NCBI GenBank assembly: GCA_017502425.1
Contig: JAFVVB010000048.1
Location: 1 to 23,875, forward strand
DNA length: 23,875 bases
Direction of reading: 5' to 3'
From: Ruminococcus sp.
GTDB lineage: Bacteria > Bacillota > Clostridia > Oscillospirales > Acutalibacteraceae
The notes under the pieces are model-generated. The model made no database searches. It worked only from the letters and a program-made list of their open reading frames with translations, and was not told the origin of the DNA. Below are positions 6,500 through 12,778 of the stretch, piece after piece (the first letter of the stretch is position 1; the number at the start of each line of letters is the position of its first letter). The translations under genes were made by a program, and so were the position numbers.

Positions 6500-7504
6500 C
6501 TAAAATAAAATTTTTATGGTAGTTCCCTTATTAAGCTCGCTATCCACGGTGATTGATGCGTTATGATACAGCGCACCGTGTTTTACGATAGATAAACCGA
6601 GACCGGTTCCGCCGATTTCTTTGGAGTGGCTTTTGTTAACACGATAGAAACGCTCGAAAATTCTAGGAATATCGTCTTTGGGAATACCGATACCGCTGTC
6701 GCTGACGGAAAGCTCAACACCGTCTACGCACTGGCGTATTGTTACTGTTACGTCACCGTTTTCCTTATTATACTTCAGTGCATTATCGCACAGGTTGTAA
6801 ACCATTTCTTCGATTATCTTATAAACACCGTTAATGTGGCATTTATCACCGATTAAGCTAAAGGTGATGTTACGTTTTTTAGCTATCGACTCAAGTCTTG
6901 TTATAACGCTATCGCAAAGTGTGTATAAATCGATGCTCTCATCGTTGATTTTCACGTTGCTTTCTTCGAGCTGGCTGAGCTTTATGATATCTTCAACTAA
7001 AGTGATAAGTCTACCTGACTCGTCGTATATTTTCCCCGAGAAACGCTTAATGTCCTCAGGACGTGCAATACCGTCACGCATAATTTCAGCGTAGCCCGAG
7101 ATAGAAGTCAGCGGAGTTTTCAGCTCGTGCGATACGTTTGCGGTGAATTCTCTTCTGAGTCGGTCTTTGTTCTGGCTTTCGTATTTGAGTTCTTCCATCT
7201 GCTGGAGAATACGGCTGTTTTGAGAGTTGATTTTATCCATAAGCGGGGAAAACTCTTTGTACAGTTCGTTAGTGTCTGGATTTTCAATGTCTATATCATT
7301 GATAGGGTCAATGATAGAAACCTTGACCGCACGCATAACAAAGCACGTAACAACGCTTGGGATAATCACCATAGAGCAGTAGTAAGCCCATATGTGAGTT
7401 ATGTCACCGGTAGCTATGTACTCGGTAGCCATAATAACGAGTACGCATAAAAGAGTCACGCAGAAGGTGACCAGAAAAATATTGACTAGTGTCTTTTTTC
7501 TCAT
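6500..7504 (-). CDS. Sensor histidine kinase (PhoR-like)
   Basis: The protein has 334 residues. There are two membrane helices (about 7-27 and 37-58) with only a very short outside loop. A cytoplasmic linker/coiled coil (80-118) leads to the DHp domain with phospho-acceptor His126 in ANVSHELKTPLTSISGY. The ATPase domain has an N box (DNALKYN, about 240-246), a G1 box (SDSGIGIP, about 268-275), an F box (IFERFYRV) and a G2 box (GGTGLGLSIVKH). No PAS or clear HAMP domain is present. It should phosphorylate the response regulator encoded immediately upstream, with which it overlaps by 4 nt (ATGA). The short loop resembles kinases that sense through a membrane partner, as E. coli PhoR does. A phosphate role is suggested by the Pho-box-like repeats before the nearby Na/Pi gene, but is not shown. 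Confidence 0.93.
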   Translation of the reverse strand: MRKKTLVNIFLVTFCVTLLCVLVIMATEYIATGDITHIWAYYCSMVIIPSVVTCFVMRAVKVSIIDPINDIDIENPDTNELYKEFSPLMDKINSQNSRILQQMEELKYESQNKDRLRREFTANVSHELKTPLTSISGYAEIMRDGIARPEDIKRFSGKIYDESGRLITLVEDIIKLSQLEESNVKINDESIDLYTLCDSVITRLESIAKKRNITFSLIGDKCHINGVYKIIEEMVYNLCDNALKYNKENGDVTVTIRQCVDGVELSVSDSGIGIPKDDIPRIFERFYRVNKSHSKEIGGTGLGLSIVKHGALYHNASITVDSELNKGTTIKILF

Positions 7505-8175
7505 TTTGCTTCACCGATTTTGTATCCTATACCACGAATGGTTTCGATAAGATGGCCTGCGTCGCCGAGCTTCTGTCTGAGAGTACGGATATGAACATCA
7601 ACCGTGCGGTTTTCGCCGTCAAATGAGTATCCCCAGATTTTGTCTAAAATCTGGTCACGTGAGAGAACGATATCGCGGTTTTCAAGCATCAGACATAAAA
7701 GTTCGAATTCCTTTAAAGTAAGGTGTACTTTCTCGTCGTTTACTTTGACTCGATGCTTTTCAGGACATACATAAAGATTTTCTATATGATATTCAACCTG
7801 ATTTTCCTGTGGAGTAGCACGACGTAAAACAGCCTTGATTCGAGCGATTAGTTCCATGATGCCAAATGGTTTAGCTACATAGTCGTCAGCTCCTAAGTCA
7901 AACGCCTTTACTTTATCGATTTCACTGCCTTTAGCAGTAATCATGATAACCGGAATATTTTTAGTCAGAGAGCCCTGGCGTATTTTCTGGAGGATTTTGA
8001 GACCGTCTTCTTCAGGTAGCATAACGTCAAGTAAAATGAGTTTAGGGATTTTTTCGTCGAGTTGAGCAAAAAACTCACTCGGACGCTCGAATCCCATCGC
8101 TTTGTATCCGGTGGAGTTGAGAGTGTAGATAACCAGCTCTCTGATATTAGGATCGTCTTCAATAAAATAAATCAT
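7501..8175 (-). CDS. OmpR/PhoB-family response regulator
   Basis: The protein has 224 residues. The receiver domain (1-115) has the acidic pair E6-D7-D8, phospho-acceptor Asp50 in LILLDVMLP, Thr80 and Lys102 in VAKPFG. The winged-helix DNA-binding domain (about 128-222) carries LTLKEFELLCLML, the recognition segment RTVDVHIRTLRQKLG, and IRGIGYKIG at the wing. It should bind direct-repeat promoters as a dimer when phosphorylated by the kinase encoded 4 nt overlapping downstream. The ribosome site AGAGGTGA precedes the ATG. It lies 16 nt after the DNA-glycosylase gene and is probably read from that promoter. PhoP of Bacillus belongs to the same family, which makes the TTAACA repeats at 4281-4352 a plausible target (inference). 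Confidence 0.94.
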   Translation of the reverse strand: MIYFIEDDPNIRELVIYTLNSTGYKAMGFERPSEFFAQLDEKIPKLILLDVMLPEEDGLKILQKIRQGSLTKNIPVIMITAKGSEIDKVKAFDLGADDYVAKPFGIMELIARIKAVLRRATPQENQVEYHIENLYVCPEKHRVKVNDEKVHLTLKEFELLCLMLENRDIVLSRDQILDKIWGYSFDGENRTVDVHIRTLRQKLGDAGHLIETIRGIGYKIGEAK

Positions 8176-8191
8176 AGTGTCACCTCTGTGG

Positions 8192-8908
8192 TCAGCTCTT
8201 GATTTTCAATGTTTTTAGTTTTGCTTTGAGCTTATCGCCTATGCGATAGCTTTCTAGTGCTTTACTTATAGTTTTATTATGAGTCCATGGTGGTAGTACT
8301 TTGCTTTCAATATAGGGAAAAGCAAAGTTGTATTGCTTGGCTAAAGCGGTTGCGAAATACCACGCTATCATCATGTTGACGTAGTATTCGTCACTTCTGA
8401 TTTCTGACACGAGCTTCAAGTGCTCTTTATTAAAAGCTTCGTCTAAATAAAAACTAAGCAGCATACCTATGCCGTATCTGATGGTGTAGGTGCTGTCTGA
8501 AGCTATCCATACTTTTATATGTTCATAAAGCGTGTCTGTATCTTTTTTGAGCGCTTTCGGTCTTACGCTGTCACAAGTAGCCCAGTTATCGATATAGGGC
8601 AGAAATTCTTCAATCAGAGAAAGTGCGTGCGTAAAATCCTTGACGTTTTCTATCAGAAAACCGTGCAGATGATTTTCTTCTAAATATGTATGCGGTAATG
8701 TATTCAAATAGTCGTCGCATACTTTCTCTCCCGAGAGAGATTTAGCAAGTTTTCGAAGTACAGGAGTACGCACACCGATTATTTTTTCTTCTTTTATAGT
8801 GGGAATCAGCTTTTTTGTGAAGTTTTTGTACGCATTATCCCTGTTATCAAAAAGAAATGATTGAATATCTTGCACTGTTTTTACAGCAATGATTTCAGTA
8901 TTATCCAT
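8192..8908 (-). CDS. AlkD-type DNA alkylation repair protein (HEAT-like glycosylase)
   Basis: The protein has 238 residues and is all helical. Conserved features are GVRTPVLRKLAK (45-56), DNWATCDSVRPK with Trp109 and Asp113 (107-118), YTIRYGIGMLLSFY with Arg144, and MMIAWYFATALAKQY with Trp183. The spacing of these Trp/Asp/Arg/Trp residues matches the DNA-contact and catalytic set known from Bacillus cereus AlkD, which removes bulky N3/N7-alkylated purines without base flipping. The ATG lies about 7 nt beyond the -10 TATACT and lacks any Shine-Dalgarno sequence, so the mRNA may be leaderless. No better in-frame start with a ribosome site is seen. It appears to lead the transcript containing the two-component system. 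Confidence 0.92.
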   Translation of the reverse strand: MDNTEIIAVKTVQDIQSFLFDNRDNAYKNFTKKLIPTIKEEKIIGVRTPVLRKLAKSLSGEKVCDDYLNTLPHTYLEENHLHGFLIENVKDFTHALSLIEEFLPYIDNWATCDSVRPKALKKDTDTLYEHIKVWIASDSTYTIRYGIGMLLSFYLDEAFNKEHLKLVSEIRSDEYYVNMMIAWYFATALAKQYNFAFPYIESKVLPPWTHNKTISKALESYRIGDKLKAKLKTLKIKS

Positions 8909-8914
8909 TTTTTA

Positions 8915-8943
8915 AGTATAGCACACATATTTTATAGTTTCAA
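8915..8943 (-). promoter_or_regulatory. Promoter of the alkD / two-component operon
   Basis: TTGAAA (8938-8943) and TATACT (8915-8920) are separated by 17 bp on the minus strand. The predicted transcription start falls at or within a base or two of the alkD ATG. The -35 hexamer is back-to-back with the divergent mscS promoter. Confidence 0.72.
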
Positions 8944-8957
8944 TATAGTATCTTTTA

Positions 8958-8966
8958 TGGTATACT
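8958..8966 (+). promoter_or_regulatory. Extended -10 promoter of mscS
   Basis: TGG directly followed by TATACT (8961-8966) forms an extended -10 element. The hexamer 17 bp upstream (TTTCAA, 8938-8943) is a poor -35 and is the same DNA used as -35 by the divergent alkD promoter. Confidence 0.55.
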
Positions 8967-8991
8967 TTAAAAAAACAAAGGAGTGAATAAT

Positions 8992-9786
8992 ATGAAAAAA
9001 GTATTTGACTTTATATCATCCGGTCCTGCGATTTTGACTGCGGCTATTGTTTTTGTGTGCGGGCTGATTATTCTGCTGGTTATAGCGAGAATAATAGAAA
9101 AAGCTATGTCTAAAACATTGATGGACATATCTTTGCAGAAATTTTTCATAAAAACTTTTAAAATAGTCGGTATTATACTTTTACTGATTTGTTCTTTGTC
9201 AACTGCAGGGATATCGACCACGGGGCTTATTGCTGGATTTTCTGCTGCGGGTGCTGCTGTCGCGTTAGCACTCAAAGACAGCTTGGGCAATTTAGCGGGA
9301 GGCATAGTGCTTCTGATTACACATCCGTTTGTGACGGGAGATTATATCGAGATGGGAGATTACTGTGGTACTGTCAAACAGATTGATATTTTGCAGACCA
9401 CTCTGCTCACCGTAGATAATAAAACGGTTATCATACCTAACGGGTTGCTTTCTTCTGATGAAGTGGTTAACTACACTAAAGAAGAGAAAAGAAGAGTTGA
9501 CCTTGTTATTCCTATCAGCTACGATAATGATGTAGAGTGTGCAAAGGCATCGGTATTAAAGGCTGTGAAAAAGGAAGATAAAGTTATTAAAAACGAAGAT
9601 GTTTTTGTGCGAGTAACCGAGTATTCGGATAGCTGTGTGAACCTTTCTGTCAGAGTATGGTGTAACACCGAAGACTACTGGGACGTTTATTTTAATCTTT
9701 TAGAAAGTATCCGTGTATCATTTAAAGAAGACGGCATAGAAATTCCGTATTCCAGAATTGATGTGCATATGGTTGAAGATAAATAA
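8992..9786 (+). CDS. mscS: Small-conductance mechanosensitive channel (MscS family)
   Basis: The protein has 264 residues from the ATG at 8992. This start was chosen because AAAGGAG (8977-8983) lies 8 nt upstream; the GTG at 8983 overlaps that ribosome site. Membrane helices lie at about 11-33, 55-70 and 76-112. The last is the pore-lining helix, rich in Gly and Ala (GLIAGFSAAGAAVALALKD), followed by the conserved GNLAGGIVLLITHPF segment. The beta domain and C-terminal alpha/beta domain follow, with YTKEEKRRVDLVIPISYDND in between. The channel opens under membrane tension and releases solutes on osmotic downshock. It is transcribed divergently from alkD and ends at a terminator shared with the convergent nitroreductase gene. 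Confidence 0.94.
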   Translation: MKKVFDFISSGPAILTAAIVFVCGLIILLVIARIIEKAMSKTLMDISLQKFFIKTFKIVGIILLLICSLSTAGISTTGLIAGFSAAGAAVALALKDSLGNLAGGIVLLITHPFVTGDYIEMGDYCGTVKQIDILQTTLLTVDNKTVIIPNGLLSSDEVVNYTKEEKRRVDLVIPISYDNDVECAKASVLKAVKKEDKVIKNEDVFVRVTEYSDSCVNLSVRVWCNTEDYWDVYFNLLESIRVSFKEDGIEIPYSRIDVHMVEDK

Positions 9787-9789
9787 GAA

Positions 9790-9814
9790 AAAGCTCCGAT
9801 TTTTTCGGAGCTTT
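9790..9814. terminator. Bidirectional intrinsic terminator between mscS and the nitroreductase gene
   Basis: A perfect 10-bp stem AAAGCTCCGA / TCGGAGCTTT with a 5-nt T loop, flanked by A-rich and T-rich tracts on the two sides, lies between two convergent genes. Confidence 0.88.
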
Positions 9815-9816
9815 CT

Positions 9817-10344
9817 TTATATGTATTTTACTATATCTTCAGTCTTTTTACGCTTTTTAGCTCGGATTTTATCGTCAGTTTTTGCGTATCCTAACGCTAC
9901 TACTAATCTCACAGGATGCTCAAGACCACATATCGCACGGATTTTCTTATCATCAAACCAGCCTAAGATACACGTAGAAAGTCCAAGCTCACTAGCCTGA
10001 TAAACGATGTGGGAGCATACTATTCCGATATCTATGGAGCGATAGTCATTGCCTTTGAGCTTTGCTCCTGCTGCGGCACTTCTTACATACGGCATTTCGG
10101 ATATGACAAGCATAACAGGTGCATCGCTACTGAATTTATTCATACCCATCGACTGTGTAGCTTTAGCTACCTTTTTTGCATTTTCGTCAGTACATACTGT
10201 AATGAAGTACGGCTGTGAGTTACACGCAGAAGGGGATAAAACAGCTGTGTCGATAATCTCCTTTATTTTTTCTTTTTCCACCTTTTTCGATGCATCAAAG
10301 TTTCTGCATGACTGTCTTATATTTGCGAGTTCTTTGAAATCCAT
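9817..10344 (-). CDS. Nitroreductase family protein
   Basis: The protein has 175 residues. The N-terminal motif NIRQSCRNFDASKKV is the FMN phosphate-binding RRSxRxF variant. It is followed by IDTAVLSPSACNSQPYFITV and, later, a YRSIDIGIVCSHIVYQASELGLSTCILGWFD segment that forms the dimeric FMN-binding core. Members reduce nitro compounds, quinones or flavins with NAD(P)H. The physiological substrate cannot be told from the sequence. The ribosome site AAAGGAG precedes the ATG. A hairpin terminator lies only 21 nt before the start codon, leaving no space for a promoter in between. Expression therefore depends on read-through or on a promoter within the metal-regulator gene. Confidence 0.88.
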   Translation of the reverse strand: MDFKELANIRQSCRNFDASKKVEKEKIKEIIDTAVLSPSACNSQPYFITVCTDENAKKVAKATQSMGMNKFSSDAPVMLVISEMPYVRSAAAGAKLKGNDYRSIDIGIVCSHIVYQASELGLSTCILGWFDDKKIRAICGLEHPVRLVVALGYAKTDDKIRAKKRKKTEDIVKYI

Positions 10345-10364
10345 AGTATCTCCTTTTATAAAAA

Positions 10365-10385
10365 GTGCACCCTGTTTGGGTGCAC
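10365..10385 (-). terminator. Intrinsic terminator between the metal regulator and nitroreductase genes
   Basis: On the minus strand GTGCACCC and GGGTGCAC form an 8-bp stem around a 5-nt loop, followed by TTTTTAT and then the nitroreductase ribosome site. It is 5 nt past the stop codon of the DtxR-like gene. Confidence 0.82.
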
Positions 10386-10389
10386 CGTT

Positions 10390-10764
10390 TTATTTATTCT
10401 TCAATGAATCCGAAAGCTCTTTGATAGCTAAGAACGATTCGTCTGAGATAACGTGTTCCATTTTGCACGCATCTTTAGAAGCAATATTTTCATCAACACC
10501 TATCAGCGTCAGAAAACTTGTGAGCTCTGTGTGACGTTCGTACATTTTCTCAGCGATATTTTTGCCTTCTTCGGTGAGTTTCAAGAAACCTTCTTTCGTA
10601 GAGGTGACGAAACCATTGCTTTTAAGAAGTCCGAGAGCACGGCTCACGCTGGGTTTAGAAAATCCCATGTGTTCGCTGATGTCTATCGCACGAACAGACG
10701 GATTCTTTTTTGATAAAACGAGAATGCTTTCTAAGTACATCTCGCCTGATTCCTGAATGGACAT
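10390..10764 (-). CDS. DtxR/MntR-family metal-dependent transcriptional regulator
   Basis: The protein has 124 residues. A winged helix-turn-helix (about 6-65) contains SVRAIDISEHMGFSKPSVSRALGLLKSNGFV and is followed by the dimerisation helices (66-124). The SH3-like third domain of DtxR is absent, as in MntR. Likely metal ligands are Met9, Glu12, His78, Cys100, Glu103 and His104 (CKMEHVISDES). Met and Cys at the first and fourth positions follow the iron-sensing DtxR/IdeR pattern rather than the Asp/Glu of manganese-sensing MntR, so Fe(II) sensing is suggested. It starts 18 nt after murE with AAGGAG as ribosome site, so the two are probably co-transcribed. Its targets are not visible here. 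Confidence 0.9.
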   Translation of the reverse strand: MSIQESGEMYLESILVLSKKNPSVRAIDISEHMGFSKPSVSRALGLLKSNGFVTSTKEGFLKLTEEGKNIAEKMYERHTELTSFLTLIGVDENIASKDACKMEHVISDESFLAIKELSDSLKNK

Positions 10765-10782
10765 AGTAAACTCCTTAGGGTT

Positions 10783-12243
10783 TTAGTTTAGGCTTTCGAA
10801 AACATCAGCGATGATTTCACGCTCATCCATATGATATTTAACGCCTCTGATTTCCTGATAATCCTCGTGACCTTTACCCGCTAAAACGATGATGTCGCCG
10901 TCTTTGGCGTTTTCGATACAGTAGCGAATAGCTTCGACACGGTTAGGAATGATGATGTATTTACCTTCTGTTTTATCAAGACCGACTTTGATGTCCTTGA
11001 TGATGTCCATAACGTCTTCGAAACGTGAGTTGTCTTCCGTGATGACAGAAAGGTCGGAAAGTCTGCCTGATACCTCGCCCATTTCATATCTGCGGTCTTT
11101 AGGTCTGTCGCCGCCTGCACCGAACATAGTGACAAGACGAGCAGGTTTATATTCTTTGAGGGTGGTGAGGATATTTTCCATCGAGATAGCGTTGTGAGCG
11201 TAGTCGATAAGGATAGTATAGTTTCCTGCAACCGGTACAGACTCCACTCTGCCTTTTACTTTTACTTCATTAAGACCGTTGATGATGTCTTTATCTTCTA
11301 GATCGAAATGACGGCATACAGCAATAGCAGCGAGTGCATTGTATACAGAGAATCTGCCAGGTATTGCAACGTCCACACTAAGCTCTTTTTTACCTGTTGT
11401 GTTAAAATGTACACCGATATATCCCGGACGTGCGATGAGAGAATCATCGTGTGCTACTAAGTCAGCGTCAGCGGAGAAACCGTAAGTTTCGATTTCACAT
11501 ACGTGGGCTTTAGTAACTTCTTCCCATTTTTCGTCGTCGCGGTTGATAAGACCGATTTTACATTGTTTGAATAAAATACTCTTGCACTGTAAGTATTCGT
11601 CTATATCTTTATGCTCAGCTTTACCGATATGGTCGTTAGAGAAATTAGTAAAAATACCGTAGTCAAAAGTAATGCCGTCAGTACGGTGCCACTTAAGACC
11701 GAGGGAAGAAGCTTCGATTACCATAGCTTTGCAGCCTTCGTTTACCATCTTTCTCATAGCCTGCTGGATTTCATATGATTCAGGGGTAGTGTTATTTGTT
11801 TTATAAATCTGGTTATCGATTACAATACCTAAAGTGCCGATAGTAGCGGTTTTGATTCCTGCTTTTTCTAAAATAGAGCGAATCATAGCTACTGTGGTAG
11901 TTTTTCCTTTAGTACCTGTGATTGCTATGGTTTTGAGCTCATTTGCAGGATGACCGAAATACTCAACGCTCATCATAGCGAGAGCTATACGAGTGTTCTC
12001 GGTTTTGATAACAGTGATGTTATCCGGTGCGTCGTATTCATCTTCTACGATAAGAGCCACAGCTCCTTTTTCGATAGCATCAGGAATAAATTTATGACCG
12101 TCTACGTTGAAACCTTTGAGACAAACAAAGGCGCAACCAGGTGTAACTTTTCTTGAGTCATAAATAACATCAACGATATCTTTGTCAACACTTCCCTGTA
12201 AAACGGTATGCTCACACTGTGTAAGTAGCTGTCTGAGTTTCAT
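10783..12243 (-). CDS. murE: UDP-N-acetylmuramoyl-tripeptide synthetase (MurE ligase)
   Basis: The protein has 486 residues from the ATG at 12241-12243, chosen because GGAGGA lies 7 nt upstream; an ATG 33 nt earlier has no such site. It has an N-terminal UDP-binding domain with VIYDSRKVTPGCAFVCLKGF, a P-loop ITGTKGKTTT (about 109-118), the carbamylated-Lys region EYLQCKSILF, and a C-terminal ligase domain with the GAGGDRPKDRR motif. It adds the third stem-peptide residue to UDP-MurNAc-Ala-Glu in the cytoplasm. The specificity motif reads DNSR (404-407) where meso-diaminopimelate enzymes have DNPR. Asn and Arg are kept, favouring meso-DAP over lysine, but Ser for Pro is unusual. It heads a unit with the DtxR-like gene. 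Confidence 0.95.
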   Translation of the reverse strand: MKLRQLLTQCEHTVLQGSVDKDIVDVIYDSRKVTPGCAFVCLKGFNVDGHKFIPDAIEKGAVALIVEDEYDAPDNITVIKTENTRIALAMMSVEYFGHPANELKTIAITGTKGKTTTVAMIRSILEKAGIKTATIGTLGIVIDNQIYKTNNTTPESYEIQQAMRKMVNEGCKAMVIEASSLGLKWHRTDGITFDYGIFTNFSNDHIGKAEHKDIDEYLQCKSILFKQCKIGLINRDDEKWEEVTKAHVCEIETYGFSADADLVAHDDSLIARPGYIGVHFNTTGKKELSVDVAIPGRFSVYNALAAIAVCRHFDLEDKDIINGLNEVKVKGRVESVPVAGNYTILIDYAHNAISMENILTTLKEYKPARLVTMFGAGGDRPKDRRYEMGEVSGRLSDLSVITEDNSRFEDVMDIIKDIKVGLDKTEGKYIIIPNRVEAIRYCIENAKDGDIIVLAGKGHEDYQEIRGVKYHMDEREIIADVFESLN

Positions 12244-12324
12244 AAAAATTTCCTCCGTATATAAATCTCCTAGCATGTCTTTGAGTTAGTGTTAATATAT
12301 ATTACTATATTAATCAGTATATTA

Positions 12325-12353
12325 AATCTACAACTTTTTTAGTCTGATGTCAA
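12325..12353 (-). promoter_or_regulatory. Probable murE promoter
   Basis: A perfect -35 TTGACA (12348-12353) is 17 bp from TAGATT (12325-12330) on the minus strand, giving an AT-rich leader of about 75 nt before murE. The -10 is only a fair match, so the exact start is uncertain. Confidence 0.55.
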
Positions 12354-12646
12354 ACGGATTATTTTACTGTTCTAAAGCATTTTTAGTAAAAATACCCTAA
12401 AATTTGTGAAATGAGGTGAGAAAAGCTTGTATTTTTCTTTCAAAGAATTAACAATTAAGGTAATGTAATATGTAGTTAAAAATCGAAGAAAGTCAATTGA
12501 CATCTTGCACAAATCAATTCTCGGCATAATTCATAAAACAAAGCAGGTCAATTTATGCACTACTTACAATAAAGCGAAAATTCATCGTCAAATCCACCAA
12601 AACAAAGCTTATATTTTATTGTTTTAGATAAAAAGTACAAAGGGAG

Positions 12647-12676
12647 TTGAAAAAAGCAGTGTGCGTATGATAAAAT
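12647..12676 (+). promoter_or_regulatory. Promoter of the sugar-uptake operon
   Basis: TTGAAA (12647-12652) and TAAAAT (12671-12676) are separated by 18 bp, with TGA directly before the -10 (extended -10). The predicted transcript has a leader of about 95 nt with the hairpins at 12691-12747. Confidence 0.7.
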
Positions 12677-12690
12677 TTAGGTACAGTGAT

Positions 12691-12747
12691 ATAGTGCCGT
12701 CGAAACGGATTTGCGACGGTTGCTGACACTATCCGAGCTAGCTCGGA
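12691..12747 (+). promoter_or_regulatory. Structured leader: hairpin plus 16-bp perfect palindrome
   Basis: ATAGTG-CCGTCG (12691-12702) pairs with CGACGG (12714-12719) and CACTAT (12727-12732), leaving a one-sided 7-nt bulge. Next is the perfect palindrome TCCGAGCTAGCTCGGA (12732-12747), which could be a DNA operator or a short RNA hairpin. AAATTTTTAT follows 4 nt later, so a weak attenuator is conceivable. Alternatively these elements protect the 5' end of a highly expressed mRNA. Confidence 0.55.
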
Positions 12748-12778
12748 ATGAAATTTTTATAAGAAAGGAAATCCGACA

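Larger units (their letters stand above)
12244..12778. other. Intergenic region between divergent murE and the sugar operon
   Basis: 535 nt, AT-rich, with no reading frame that looks like a gene. It holds the murE leader and promoter on the left. Next to these are repeats of TATATTAA (TTAATATA at 12292-12299, TATATTAA at 12306-12313 and 12318-12325). About 12360-12640 has no recognisable element apart from GTCAATTGAC, a 10-bp palindrome at 12492-12501. The sugar-operon promoter and a structured leader lie on the right. No convincing catabolite-response (cre) site was found. Confidence 0.6.

Noticed and set aside
8983..8985. GTG start for mscS
   Set aside because: It overlaps the AAAGGAG ribosome site that is correctly spaced for the ATG at 8992.
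12244..12276. ATG at 12276 as the murE start
   Set aside because: The extra 11 codons cover the GGAGGA site placed 7 nt before the ATG at 12243 and do not match the MurE N-terminus.
12360..12640. A small gene or riboswitch in the long murE/sugar-operon intergenic region
   Set aside because: Short AT-rich frames only, none with a ribosome site plus a plausible protein, and no recognisable riboswitch core. Catabolite-response (cre) sites were looked for and none was convincing.
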